A stretch of DNA of 64,000 nt from Gillisia sp. CAL575 (GTDB lineage: Bacteria; Bacteroidota; Bacteroidia; Flavobacteriales; Flavobacteriaceae), in contig NZ_APHJ01000027.1 in assembly GCF_000403785.1 (NCBI RefSeq), positions 62,001 through 126,000 of the forward strand, given 5' to 3'. The translations under genes were made by a program, and so were the position numbers. Positions 9,412 to 18,572 of the stretch are shown here, piece after piece (position 1 is the first letter of the stretch; the number at the start of each line of letters is the position of its first letter). Below the pieces are notes generated by a model. That model was not told the DNA's origin, did no database searches, and saw nothing but the letters and a program-made list of their open reading frames with translations.

Positions 9412-10424
9412 TGAAGGTTTCCCAAAATGCTTCTTTAAAATCTTATAATACGTTCGGAATAGATGTTAAGGCAAAAACCCTGATCTCTATTAATTGTATA
9501 GAAGAATTGATCTCTGTACTTGATAAGAACTACGCTGATGATCTTTTTATATTAGGAGGTGGTAGTAATATGTTGCTAACTCAAAATATAGATGCTACAG
9601 TAATACACATAGATATTAAGGGTATAGAAGTAGTTAGGGAAACTGAAGAATTTGTATTTGTTAAATCTAATGCTGGTGAAAACTGGCATGAATTTGTTTT
9701 ACATACTCTTGAGAATAATTGGGGCGGACTAGAAAATCTTTCACTTATCCCAGGAAATGTAGGCACCTCCCCTATCCAAAATATTGGGGCGTATGGAGTA
9801 GAGCTTAAGGATCACTTTGTATCCTGTGATGCTATTGACATTCAAACTTTAGAATTTAAAACTTTCACCGCCGAAGATTGCGAATTTGATTATAGAAATT
9901 CCATTTTCAAAAATAAGGTTAAGGGTAAATACATTATTACCAGTGTGGTTTTTAAGTTAACGAAATCCGATCATAAACTACTGACTAATTATGGTGCTAT
10001 CAATGAAGCTTTAGATGAGATGGGAATAGTTAATGTAGGGATTAGAGATATTTCTAATGCTGTGATTAAAATTAGACAACAAAAATTACCAGATCCTAAA
10101 ATATTAGGAAACAGTGGTAGTTTTTTTAAAAATCCTGTAATACACAATCAGCAATTTGAAATATTAAAGAAGGAATTCCCAGAAATGCCAAATTATCTCG
10201 TGGGAAAGGACAGCATAAAAATACCAGCAGGATGGCTAATAGATAAAGCAGGATTAAAAGGTTATCGTGAAGAAAATACGGGAGTACATAAAAATCAAGC
10301 TTTGGTATTAGTTAATTACGGAAACGCAACCGGCGAGGAAATTCTGAATTTATCAAGGAAGGTTCAAGCAGAGATCCTTGCTAAATTCAATATTGATTTA
10401 GAACCCGAAGTAAATATTTTTTAA
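9411..10424 (+). CDS. murB: UDP-N-acetylenolpyruvoylglucosamine reductase
   Basis: The second committed step of peptidoglycan precursor synthesis, an NADPH- and FAD-dependent reduction of the enolpyruvyl group. FAD-binding residues are in LFILGGGSNMLL and the central LIPGNVGTSPIQNIGAYG; the catalytic Ser/Glu region includes LGNSGSFFKNPV and the C-terminal EPEVNIF. Length (337 residues) fits the type I MurB. It is coupled to the upstream aminotransferase and ends at a bidirectional terminator. Confidence 0.96.
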   Translation: MKVSQNASLKSYNTFGIDVKAKTLISINCIEELISVLDKNYADDLFILGGGSNMLLTQNIDATVIHIDIKGIEVVRETEEFVFVKSNAGENWHEFVLHTLENNWGGLENLSLIPGNVGTSPIQNIGAYGVELKDHFVSCDAIDIQTLEFKTFTAEDCEFDYRNSIFKNKVKGKYIITSVVFKLTKSDHKLLTNYGAINEALDEMGIVNVGIRDISNAVIKIRQQKLPDPKILGNSGSFFKNPVIHNQQFEILKKEFPEMPNYLVGKDSIKIPAGWLIDKAGLKGYREENTGVHKNQALVLVNYGNATGEEILNLSRKVQAEILAKFNIDLEPEVNIF

Positions 10425-10428
10425 AATA

Positions 10429-10456
10429 AAAAAGTCCCGCAATTGCGGGACTTTTT
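10429..10456. terminator. Bidirectional terminator between murB and the fasciclin gene
   Basis: The 14-bp perfect inverted repeat (10429-10442 with 10443-10456) has A and T runs on either side, so it can stop transcription from both convergent genes. Confidence 0.92.
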
Positions 10457-10479
10457 CTAAATTAGAACTTTGTTTCTAA

Positions 10480-11115
10480 TTATGATTTCTTCATTACAAC
10501 AGCATCAATAACATGAACTACACCATTTGATGCATCAACATCTGCTTGAACAATTGTAGCAGTTTTACCGTTACCATCTTTAAGCATAATTTTATCACCT
10601 TTCATCATAGCTGTTAATTCAGCACCTTCAACAGTTTTAAACGTGTAAGTTCCATTGTTATCTTTAATGGATTTAGCTAAATCTGCAGATGTGATCTCTC
10701 CAGCAACTACATGATACTTCAATACAGTTTGTAAATCAGCTTGATTTTCTTGCATCATTAATTTATCCAAAGTAGCTTTTGGTACCTTAGCGAAAGCAGC
10801 ATTAGAAGGAGCGAAAACCGTAAATGGCCCTTCATCCTCTTTCATCATCGTTGCAAGTTCTGCAGATTGCATAGCACTTACTAAAGTACTTAGATCTGCT
10901 GTAGCCATAGCTTTTGCTGCTATACTATTAGACTGCATTTCCATTTTTTCCTGCTCCATTTTCATGTCTGCTTCTTTGGTAGCTTCTTTTTCAGCTTCCA
11001 TTCTTTCCATTTCCATTTTATCTTTCGCTTCTTGCTCTTTTTTCTTATTATCCTCACAAGATGTAAAAGCAAATACCGATAAAACGGCAACTATTAATAA
11101 TTGTTTAATTTTCAT
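10480..11115 (-). CDS. Fasciclin-domain lipoprotein
   Basis: A 211-residue lipoprotein. Residues 1-20 are a lipoprotein signal with lipobox FTSC. A highly charged linker of about 45 residues, rich in Met, Glu and Lys (DKMEMERMEAEKEATKEADM), precedes one fasciclin (FAS1) domain with the H1 motif GPFTVFAPSNAAF and the H2 motif NGVVHVIDAVV. FAS1 domains mediate adhesion or carbohydrate/protein contact at the cell surface. The linker probably forms a helical stalk, which would place the domain away from the membrane. It is transcribed alone and ends at the terminator shared with murB. Confidence 0.9.
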   Translation of the reverse strand: MKIKQLLIVAVLSVFAFTSCEDNKKKEQEAKDKMEMERMEAEKEATKEADMKMEQEKMEMQSNSIAAKAMATADLSTLVSAMQSAELATMMKEDEGPFTVFAPSNAAFAKVPKATLDKLMMQENQADLQTVLKYHVVAGEITSADLAKSIKDNNGTYTFKTVEGAELTAMMKGDKIMLKDGNGKTATIVQADVDASNGVVHVIDAVVMKKS

Positions 11116-11162
11116 AATTTAGTTATTTGTGTTAATTAATTGACGCAAGTTAGCTCGGTTTC

Positions 11163-11175
11163 CACAATTATTGTG
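11163..11175. promoter_or_regulatory. Palindrome in the divergent fasciclin/membrane-protein spacer
   Basis: CACAATTATTGTG is a perfect 6-1-6 palindrome, about 48 bp upstream of the fasciclin start. This is an operator-like shape, but no regulator is known for it here. Confidence 0.3.
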
Positions 11176-11258
11176 CATATAGCAATTAAAGTTTAGTTAA
11201 ATAATGTAAAGGTTATACTAATGTTTTAAATGGTTTTTCAGGACCTTTTTTTATGCGT

Positions 11259-11266
11259 ATTTTTGC
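11259..11266 (+). promoter_or_regulatory. Candidate -7 element before the 66-residue membrane protein gene
   Basis: TATTTTTG matches TAnnTTTG and lies 18 bp before the ATG at 11285. No clean TTG is present 19 bp upstream. Confidence 0.35.
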
Positions 11267-11284
11267 ATTATAAATTATAAGATC

Positions 11285-11485
11285 ATGGAATTACTTTTAA
11301 TTACTATAGTATTACTAGGACTTGCCTTTGCTGGAATAGCAATAAAAATCTGGGCTAAGAAAGATGGTGAGTTTGCAGGAACTTGCGCTAGTCAAAGTCC
11401 CTTTTTAAATAAAGATGGAGAAGCATGTAGTTTTTGCGGAAAATCTCCAGACGAAATGAAAGATTGTTCAGATTCCAAAAAATAG
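11285..11485 (+). CDS. Small membrane-anchored cysteine-rich protein
   Basis: A 66-residue protein. Residues 1-23 are one hydrophobic segment, followed by a short soluble tail with four Cys: GTCASQS, then ACSFCGKSP and DCSDSKK. The CxxC pair and flanking Cys suggest a small metal-binding or redox tail on an anchored peptide. I do not recognise a named family. It sits 12 bp upstream of the glycosyltransferase gene and could be cotranscribed with it. Confidence 0.7.
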   Translation: MELLLITIVLLGLAFAGIAIKIWAKKDGEFAGTCASQSPFLNKDGEACSFCGKSPDEMKDCSDSKK

Positions 11486-11497
11486 GAATTTTAAAAT

Positions 11498-12598
11498 ATG
11501 GCAATACTTTTACTCGGATTTTTTATTCTGATCACCCTAATTAATATCCTATTTTATATAGGATATTTTAGTTTCGCCTCGGCAAAAGAATCCAATTCAA
11601 ATTCCATTCCCCCGGTCTCTGTAATTATATGTGCCAAAAATGAAGCAGAAAATCTTAAAGACTTCATTCCCTATTTACTTGAACAAAATTATCCAGACTT
11701 TGAAATTATCCTAGTAAATGATGCGTCTACAGATGAAACTTTAGAGGTAATGGAGCATTTTGAGAAATCAAATCCACGCGTGCGTGTAGTAGATGTTAAG
11801 AATAATGAGGCATTTTGGGGTAAAAAGAAGTATGCCTTAACTTTAGGAATCAAAAAAGCAAAAAATCCTACCTTACTATTTACAGATGCAGATTGTAGAC
11901 CAGAATCTAATATGTGGATTGCTGAAATGGCTTCAAATTTTAGTCATGAAAAAACTATTGTTCTTGGTTACGGTGGATATTTAAAGAATAAAGGTTCGTT
12001 TTTGAATAAACTTATTCGATATGAGACTTTATTAACGGCAATTCAATATTTCTCTTTTGCAAAATGGGGCATTCCTTATATGGGAGTAGGTAGAAACTTG
12101 GCGTATACTTCTCAAGAATTTTATAATCAGAATGGATTTGCTACACATTTACATATTAGATCCGGAGACGATGACCTCTTTGTAAATCAGGCAGGGACAA
12201 ATGAAAACACTGCGATAACTTTTAATAAGGCTTCCATAACGAGAAGTATTCCTAAAACAAATTTCTCTTCATGGATACATCAAAAAAGAAGACACATTTC
12301 CACAGCTAAATTTTACAAAAAGCAGCATAAATTTTTATTGGCATCTTTTTACATTTCGCAATTAGGATTTTGGATCTTGCTAATAGCTTTGTTACTAGTA
12401 AATGTACATTGGCCAATTATACTTGGTATTTTGATATTACGCCTACTTATACAATATATAGTTTATTATAAATCGGCAAAGAAATTGGATGAACTGGATC
12501 TCTTATGGTTAATTCCATTTTTGGAACTATTTTTAATCTTCACACAATTAAGTATCTTTAGCTTGAATGTTTTTTCAAAACCAACCAATTGGAAATAA
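11498..12598 (+). CDS. Family 2 glycosyltransferase, membrane-bound
   Basis: A 366-residue GT2 (GT-A fold) enzyme. An N-terminal anchor helix (residues about 1-25) is followed by the catalytic domain with VSVIICAKNEAENL, the nucleotide-binding VNDASTDET and the metal-binding FTDADC. A QKRRH motif stands where processive enzymes have QxxRW. Two or three C-terminal membrane segments follow. It probably transfers a sugar to a lipid or polymer at the inner membrane; the substrate is unknown. It overlaps the sigma-factor gene by 10 bp. Confidence 0.88.
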   Translation: MAILLLGFFILITLINILFYIGYFSFASAKESNSNSIPPVSVIICAKNEAENLKDFIPYLLEQNYPDFEIILVNDASTDETLEVMEHFEKSNPRVRVVDVKNNEAFWGKKKYALTLGIKKAKNPTLLFTDADCRPESNMWIAEMASNFSHEKTIVLGYGGYLKNKGSFLNKLIRYETLLTAIQYFSFAKWGIPYMGVGRNLAYTSQEFYNQNGFATHLHIRSGDDDLFVNQAGTNENTAITFNKASITRSIPKTNFSSWIHQKRRHISTAKFYKKQHKFLLASFYISQLGFWILLIALLLVNVHWPIILGILILRLLIQYIVYYKSAKKLDELDLLWLIPFLELFLIFTQLSIFSLNVFSKPTNWK

Positions 12599-13158
12599 AT
12601 AACGAAGCCCTTTTACTGGAAATTGAAAAAGCTGAAAAAGGAGATCAGGCAGCTTATAAATTTTTGTTAGATACCTTTTGGATGGATGTTTATAGTTTTC
12701 AGTTAAAAAGAACAAGAAACGAGGCAGATGCAGAAGATATTACCATCCAAACATTTTCCAAAGCTTTTGATAAATTAAATAGTTTTAAAGACAATTTTGT
12801 TTTTAAAACCTGGCTTATCACCATTTCTAAGAATATCCATATAGATCTTTTAAGAAAAAACAAAGCTTCAATTAGAGCAAACACTTCAGACACTTCAATG
12901 GAATATGTTAATGACATAATGGACGAAACTCCTTCCATGGAAGATATATTAATAAATGAGCAACATTTGGCTCAACTCTTAAGTGATATCAAAAAGCTGA
13001 AACCCACCTATCAAGAGGTTATAAATCTTAGATATTTTCAGGAAAAATCTTACAAGGAGATAGCTTCTCACTTGGAAGAGCCTATGAGTAATATAAAAGT
13101 TAAACTCTTACGTGCTAAAAAATTACTGGCACAAATAATAGAATCTCATAAAGCTTAA
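12589..13158 (+). CDS. ECF-type RNA polymerase sigma factor
   Basis: A 189-residue sigma-70 family protein of the extracytoplasmic-function type. Sigma region 2 covers the helix EADAEDITIQTFSKAFDKL and the -10 recognition stretch FKTWLITISKNIHIDLLRK; region 4 is TYQEVINLRYFQEKSYKEIA followed by the recognition helix. The likely start is the TTG at 12589: an in-frame stop lies at 12559-12561, and the first internal ATG would remove part of region 2. It begins inside the last codons of the glycosyltransferase gene. No anti-sigma factor gene is adjacent, which is unusual for ECF factors but seen in Bacteroidota. Confidence 0.9.
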   Translation: MEINNEALLLEIEKAEKGDQAAYKFLLDTFWMDVYSFQLKRTRNEADAEDITIQTFSKAFDKLNSFKDNFVFKTWLITISKNIHIDLLRKNKASIRANTSDTSMEYVNDIMDETPSMEDILINEQHLAQLLSDIKKLKPTYQEVINLRYFQEKSYKEIASHLEEPMSNIKVKLLRAKKLLAQIIESHKA

Positions 13159-13234
13159 ATCCACTTTTAAGACTATTCTAATCAGGCTATCCAATTCATC
13201 ATATTATTGTATCTTTGAAGCATAGATTTTTGAT

Positions 13235-14107
13235 ATGATAACAGAAACTTTAGCTACCCCAAAACGCACTCCGAAACCAAAATGGTTACGCGTAAAACTT
13301 CCAACCGGAAAAAAATACACCGAACTTAGAGGACTTGTAGATAAGTACGACCTACATACTATTTGCACTTCAGGAAGTTGCCCTAATATGGGTGAGTGTT
13401 GGAGCGAAGGAACCGCTACCTTTATGATCTTAGGAAATGTATGCACAAGATCATGTGGATTTTGCGGAGTAAAAACAGGGAGACCAGACACTATAGATTG
13501 GGATGAGCCAGAAAAAGTTGCAAGATCTATAAAGCTTATGAAAATTAAGCATGCAGTAATCACGAGTGTAGATAGAGACGATATAAAAGACATGGGTTCT
13601 ATTGTTTGGGCAGAAACTGTTAAAGCGATAAGACGTATGAATCCTGAAACAACTCTGGAAACTCTGATTCCAGATTTCCAAGGAAATGAAAGAAATATAG
13701 ATAGACTTATTGCTGTAAATCCTGAAGTTGTTTCTCATAACATGGAAACGGTTAAGAGACTTACCAGAGAAGTTAGAATCCAGGCTAAATATGAACGTAG
13801 CTTGCAGGTTTTAAAATATTTAAAAGATAAAGGTATTGCCAGAACTAAATCTGGAATTATGCTAGGTTTAGGGGAACGAGAAGACGAAGTTATCCAAACA
13901 TTAAAAGATCTTAGAAGTGTTAATTTAGATATAGTAACAATTGGCCAGTATTTACAGCCTAGTAAGAAACACCTACCTGTAAAGCAATTTATTACTCCAG
14001 ATCAATTTAAAAAATATGAGACTATAGGATTGGAATTAGGTTTCCGTCATGTTGAAAGTGGTGCTTTAGTAAGATCTTCTTATAAAGCACAAAAGCATCT
14101 AACCTAA
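13235..14107 (+). CDS. lipA: Lipoyl synthase
   Basis: A radical SAM enzyme that inserts two sulfur atoms into protein-bound octanoyl groups to make lipoyl cofactors for pyruvate and 2-oxoglutarate dehydrogenases. The radical SAM cluster motif [10 protein letters not shown] (CxxxCxxC) and the auxiliary cluster motif near the N-terminus, [12 protein letters not shown], are both intact; the C-terminal Ser ligand of the auxiliary cluster lies in VRSSYKA. Length (290 residues) is standard. A TATCTTTG -7-like box lies at 13210-13217, 18 bp before the start. Confidence 0.97.
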   Translation: MITETLATPKRTPKPKWLRVKLPTGKKYTELRGLVDKYDLHTICTSGSCPNMGECWSEGTATFMILGNVCTRSCGFCGVKTGRPDTIDWDEPEKVARSIKLMKIKHAVITSVDRDDIKDMGSIVWAETVKAIRRMNPETTLETLIPDFQGNERNIDRLIAVNPEVVSHNMETVKRLTREVRIQAKYERSLQVLKYLKDKGIARTKSGIMLGLGEREDEVIQTLKDLRSVNLDIVTIGQYLQPSKKHLPVKQFITPDQFKKYETIGLELGFRHVESGALVRSSYKAQKHLT

Positions 14108-14125
14108 TAGCATTTCTTGTACATA

Positions 14126-15133
14126 ATGTCACAAAAAATTAAAATCGGGATAAATGGTTTTGGCCGTATTGGTAGAAATTTATTTAGACTTTTATGGAAT
14201 CATCCGCTTATTGAAGTTGTTGCAATAAATGATGTTGCAGAGTCTTCCACATTAATTCATTTATTAAAATACGACAGTATCCATGGCCGTTTTTCTGAAG
14301 ATCTATCTCAGAAGGATTCTAACATTATAATTGGGGATACAGAGATTCCAATCTTACAAAAACTTCATCCAAAAGATATTGACTGGAGTAAATACAATGT
14401 GAAAATTGTAATTGAAGCATCAGGCAAATTCAAAAAGCAGGAAGATTTACAATTTCATTTACAAAAAGGGGTAGAGAAAGTAATTCTTTCGGTTCCTCCA
14501 GATGACGATACTATCAAAATGGTAGTGTTAGGTGTAAATGAGCATATTTTGGATGGTACAGAGCAAATTATCTCCAACGCCTCATGTACTACGAATAATG
14601 CGGCACCAATGTTCGATGTTATTCGGAAGAATTTCGGGATAGAACAAGCATATATTTCTACTATACACTCCTACACTTCAGATCAAAATTTACACGATAA
14701 ACCCCATCGCGATCTAAGAAGAGCCAGAGCTGCAACACAATCTATTATTCCAACCACAACTGGTGCTGCCAAAGCGCTTACTAAAATATTTCCTGAATTT
14801 AAAGATGTTATTGGTGGTTGTGGCATAAGAGTACCAGTACCAAATGGTTCGTTAACAGATATGACCCTCAATATTTCCACAAGTACCACAATAGAAGAAA
14901 TAAATGCTGTTTTCAAAAAAGCATCAGAAACATATTTAAAGGGAGTACTAAGTTATACTGATGAACCTATAGTTTCTATAGACATAATTGGGGATCCACA
15001 TTCATGTATATTTGATTCTGGAATGACCTCTGTAATTGGGGGAGGTTTGGTTAAATTAATAGGTTGGTATGACAATGAAATTGGCTACTCTAATCGGTTA
15101 AAAGATTTAATTTTATTCGTCGCTAAGAATTAA
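14126..15133 (+). CDS. gapA: Glyceraldehyde-3-phosphate dehydrogenase, type I
   Basis: Oxidises and phosphorylates glyceraldehyde-3-phosphate in glycolysis. The NAD-binding GINGFGRIGRNLFR, the catalytic SNASCTTNNAAP and the phosphate-binding region around DLRRARAATQSIIPTTTGAA are intact; the C-terminal WYDNEIGYSNR is typical. I chose the ATG at 14126 (335 residues) over a TTG nine bases earlier. It lies 18 bp after lipA; cotranscription is possible. Whether this is the main glycolytic or the gluconeogenic isoform cannot be told from one copy. Confidence 0.96.
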   Translation: MSQKIKIGINGFGRIGRNLFRLLWNHPLIEVVAINDVAESSTLIHLLKYDSIHGRFSEDLSQKDSNIIIGDTEIPILQKLHPKDIDWSKYNVKIVIEASGKFKKQEDLQFHLQKGVEKVILSVPPDDDTIKMVVLGVNEHILDGTEQIISNASCTTNNAAPMFDVIRKNFGIEQAYISTIHSYTSDQNLHDKPHRDLRRARAATQSIIPTTTGAAKALTKIFPEFKDVIGGCGIRVPVPNGSLTDMTLNISTSTTIEEINAVFKKASETYLKGVLSYTDEPIVSIDIIGDPHSCIFDSGMTSVIGGGLVKLIGWYDNEIGYSNRLKDLILFVAKN

Positions 15134-15171
15134 CTATATTTATCATTATTAAGCACCAGCCCTTTGCCCGA

Positions 15172-17409
15172 ATGAGGAAGTTTTTATTTTATGCTTTTGT
15201 TTTTCTTAATTTTTACACAACGCAAGCTTTTCAAGAAAAAAGTGCTGCTGAGACAACGGATTTAGACACTCAACTAAGACAACTTTTAAGTAGTGCTGAA
15301 ATTTCCATAAATGTTCTAAATTTTGAAAAAGCACACGAACAATTAGACATTGCATTGGAGCTTGCTAAAGAAATTGGAAATCAAAAATACATCGCTCTTT
15401 CTAGCAGCATATTATCCCAATTATATTATATACGCCACGACTACCCGAAAGCGATTACCGAAATGGAGCGTGCCATTTCTATACAAAAAGAAATAGACGA
15501 TCAACCAGGGCTAGCATATAGTTATCTCACTTATGCCAAACTTTTTCATTCAGCTGAATCTCCAGAGCGGGCAATTAAATATTTAAATCTGGCTCAAAAT
15601 TACTACGAGAAACAAAATGATACAGAACTTTTAGGGATTGTGAGCCTAAATAGAGCCATGATTACTATGGGAATAAGTCATTCCGAAGAAAATATTAATC
15701 GCGCACTAACATATTTAAATAAGTCTCAAGAATATTTGAAAGACACTGATAATAAATACGAATTATCTAGACTGTATTACTACAAGGCCCGAGCTTATCT
15801 ATCTTTAAATCAAACAAACGAGGCAGAAACCGAGGCTTTTAAAGCTATTAAGATCTCTTATCAATATTCTCTCGGAGGTATGATTATGTATTCTAACAGA
15901 CTCTTAAGCCAAATTAAGGAAGCTCAAAAAGAATATAGTCAATCCCTCGATTATTTAAAAATAAGCAATCGGGTTAGAGATTCCATTTTTAATATGAGTA
16001 AGGAAGCTTTAGCCGTAGAAGCGAACACTAGATATGGTGTGGATGCTATGCGGAATAATCTACAAGATCTTACAGAAAGAAATGCTGCTCAAGAACGTTC
16101 TCTAAAGGTTAACAAGCTTACAACCATATTAAGCGTTGCTCTTATCACAATTTTATCCTTGCTAACTCTTTCGTTATACAAAAACAATAATTTAAGAGCA
16201 AGAGCAAATGACTTACTTCAAAAGAAAAATGATGAATTAACCTTAGCGAAAGAAAATGCTGAAAAAGCGTCCTTAGCCAAAGCACAATTCTTATCTACTA
16301 TTACGCATGAGCTACGAACACCCCTTTATGCAGTAACAGGATTAACGCATTTATTATTAGAAGAAAGCCCAACAGAAAATCAAAAAGAGCACTTAAATTC
16401 CTTGAAATTTTCTGGAGAATATTTATTGTCATTAATAAATAATATTCTTGATCTTAACAAACTTGAAGCCAAGAAGGTGGAAGTTTTAGACACATCTTTT
16501 GATCTCGAGAAAAGAATTTCAGATGTATTGGTTGCCCTTAAAAATTCTGCTGATGATAAGAAAACAAAATTGCATTATAATTTTGATCCCGACATTCCTA
16601 AAAAACTAAAGGGAGATCCACTTAAAATCTCGCAGATCCTAATTAATTTGGTTGGTAATTCCATAAAATTCACTGAGGAAGGTGACATCTGGATAAATGT
16701 AAATAGAGTAAATCAAGTTGGACAATCTGTATTCTTGCATTTCGAAATTAAGGATACAGGAGAAGGCATTTCTAAGGAAAAACAATCCTCGATCTTTGAA
16801 AACTTCACACAAGGTTCACTTCAAATAAACAGAAAATTCGGAGGAACCGGATTAGGTTTATCTATTGTAAAGAACTTACTAAACTTAATGAATAGTGAGA
16901 TCTATCTAGATAGCGAATTTGGTAAAGGTTCAGCATTTAGTTTCGACCTAAAGTTTGAAGCATTTGAGCAAGCAGAAGGTGTAGCCGTTTCTAAGTTATC
17001 GAAAATTGCACCTTTAACCAATGACATCATGCACAACAAAAAAATCCTAATTGTTGAGGACAATAAGATTAATCAAATGATCACAAGAAAGATCTTAGAA
17101 AAACACAAGGTTATTTGCGATGTAGCAGATAATGGTACCATCGCTGTAGAAAAAGCTTCTAATAACTATTTTGATCTTATTCTTATGGATATTCATATGC
17201 CAGGAATTAGCGGAATAGAAGCGACTGTATTAATTCGTGAATTCGATGATAAGATTCCAATCGTTGCTTTAACTGCGGTAACCTTGGATGAGAATTTAGA
17301 TGAATTTTATTTAAATGGTTTCACAGATATTATCCCAAAACCATATAAAACAGAGGAGTTTTTCGCTAAGATCAATTTTCACTTATCCAAAAGAAATGTT
17401 CCTGCATAG
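15172..17409 (+). CDS. TPR-containing hybrid sensor histidine kinase/response regulator
   Basis: A 745-residue hybrid two-component kinase. A signal peptide (MRKFLFYAFVFLN) is followed by a periplasmic region of TPR-like helices (about 35-300), one membrane helix (about 318-340), a HisKA domain with His379 in STITHELRTPLY, a HATPase domain with the N box (LINLVGNSIKFTEEG) and G boxes (DTGEGISKEKQS, GGTGLGLSIV), and a receiver domain with the phospho-acceptor Asp673 in LILMDIHMPG. There is no DNA-binding domain, so output must go through a partner not encoded nearby. The TPR sensor type is common in flavobacteria. Signal unknown. Confidence 0.92.
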   Translation: MRKFLFYAFVFLNFYTTQAFQEKSAAETTDLDTQLRQLLSSAEISINVLNFEKAHEQLDIALELAKEIGNQKYIALSSSILSQLYYIRHDYPKAITEMERAISIQKEIDDQPGLAYSYLTYAKLFHSAESPERAIKYLNLAQNYYEKQNDTELLGIVSLNRAMITMGISHSEENINRALTYLNKSQEYLKDTDNKYELSRLYYYKARAYLSLNQTNEAETEAFKAIKISYQYSLGGMIMYSNRLLSQIKEAQKEYSQSLDYLKISNRVRDSIFNMSKEALAVEANTRYGVDAMRNNLQDLTERNAAQERSLKVNKLTTILSVALITILSLLTLSLYKNNNLRARANDLLQKKNDELTLAKENAEKASLAKAQFLSTITHELRTPLYAVTGLTHLLLEESPTENQKEHLNSLKFSGEYLLSLINNILDLNKLEAKKVEVLDTSFDLEKRISDVLVALKNSADDKKTKLHYNFDPDIPKKLKGDPLKISQILINLVGNSIKFTEEGDIWINVNRVNQVGQSVFLHFEIKDTGEGISKEKQSSIFENFTQGSLQINRKFGGTGLGLSIVKNLLNLMNSEIYLDSEFGKGSAFSFDLKFEAFEQAEGVAVSKLSKIAPLTNDIMHNKKILIVEDNKINQMITRKILEKHKVICDVADNGTIAVEKASNNYFDLILMDIHMPGISGIEATVLIREFDDKIPIVALTAVTLDENLDEFYLNGFTDIIPKPYKTEEFFAKINFHLSKRNVPA

Positions 17410-17485
17410 GTTTTGGCATGCAGTTTGAAGTTACTGGTTTAGTAGAAGTATATAAAAGATATATAGTTTGAATTAGCCAAATAGA

Positions 17486-17516
17486 AAAAATGAGATGCAT
17501 CGTGCATCTCATTTTT
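17486..17516. terminator. Bidirectional terminator between the hybrid kinase and lpxK
   Basis: The 14-bp perfect inverted repeat (17486-17499 with 17503-17516) has a 3-nt loop and A/T runs at both ends, between two convergent genes. Confidence 0.9.
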
Positions 17517-17519
17517 CAT

Positions 17520-18527
17520 TTAAGTATTTAAGATAAAGCTTTTAACGTTCTTATTGAAGCCATCAGTGTTTTGAATAAACTTCATTTTAATAGGTAAATA
17601 AAATAATCTCTCTAAATCTACTTCTCCTTTTAATCTCATAAAATCCTTCTCTGTAGTGATAATTAAATTAGACTTAGTTATTTTATTTATTTCTTCTGAA
17701 GAAAAATTATGATGGTCAGGGAAATTTAAATGCTCATAAGAGATTCCAGAAGCACTTAAATATTCACATAATGAATCTGGATTCGCAATTCCTGTAACAA
17801 GGCTTACTTCTTTATTAACTAATTCATGAAGACCTATTCTCTTGATACCATTAGAGACATGTTCACTATAACTTATATAGCTAAAATATAAATGCTGAAA
17901 GTTTCTCGGTTCTAGCTTACTCCTAATACTTTCTCGCTTCTCTACACTAAGATTCATTGGGCACTTTGTTACAACAATCACTTTTGCTCTCTCAGCTCCT
18001 ACTACTGGCTCCCTTAAATTACCTGTTGGTAGCATAAAGTCGTCTTCATACAGATCGTTATATTTGGTAAGCAAAATATTTAAACCTGCTTTCACCTTTC
18101 TATGCTGGAATGCATCATCTAGTAATATAAGATCAGGATTATGTTCTTTCTTTAACTTTGCTATTCCTCTAAGCCTATATTCGTCTACAGCAACGATTGC
18201 GTCTTCGAACTTATTTTTAAATTGAAGAGGTTCATCTCCTACATTTAAAGCGCTTTCAGTTTTAAAAACTAATCTATATCCTTCTGTTTTTCGGCCGTAG
18301 CCTCTACTTAATGTCGCTACCTTATACTCTGGTAGTAAAAGCTCTAATAAATATTCTATCATTGGGGTTTTACCTGTTCCCCCAACACTTAAATTCCCAA
18401 CACAAATGACAGGAAAAGAATATGATTCAGATTTAAATACACTTAGATCATACAGTAAATTCCTAATCAGCATGATTAGACCGTACATTAAGGCGAATGG
18501 AAAAAGGAATTTTCTTAGGATACTCAT
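17520..18527 (-). CDS. lpxK: Tetraacyldisaccharide 4'-kinase
   Basis: Phosphorylates the 4' position of the lipid A disaccharide precursor at the inner membrane, a step of lipopolysaccharide synthesis. The N-terminal membrane helix is followed by the P-loop in GNLSVGGTGKTPMIEYLL, and further conserved parts include SRGYGRKTEGY and LLDDAFQHRKVKAGLNIL. Length (335 residues) is normal. It is divergent from the Nif3-like gene and converges on the hybrid kinase gene. Confidence 0.95.
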   Translation of the reverse strand: MSILRKFLFPFALMYGLIMLIRNLLYDLSVFKSESYSFPVICVGNLSVGGTGKTPMIEYLLELLLPEYKVATLSRGYGRKTEGYRLVFKTESALNVGDEPLQFKNKFEDAIVAVDEYRLRGIAKLKKEHNPDLILLDDAFQHRKVKAGLNILLTKYNDLYEDDFMLPTGNLREPVVGAERAKVIVVTKCPMNLSVEKRESIRSKLEPRNFQHLYFSYISYSEHVSNGIKRIGLHELVNKEVSLVTGIANPDSLCEYLSASGISYEHLNFPDHHNFSSEEINKITKSNLIITTEKDFMRLKGEVDLERLFYLPIKMKFIQNTDGFNKNVKSFILNT

Positions 18528-18572
18528 CTTAGCGAAAGTATAATATTTATATTTGAATTAAAATAGTAGAAG

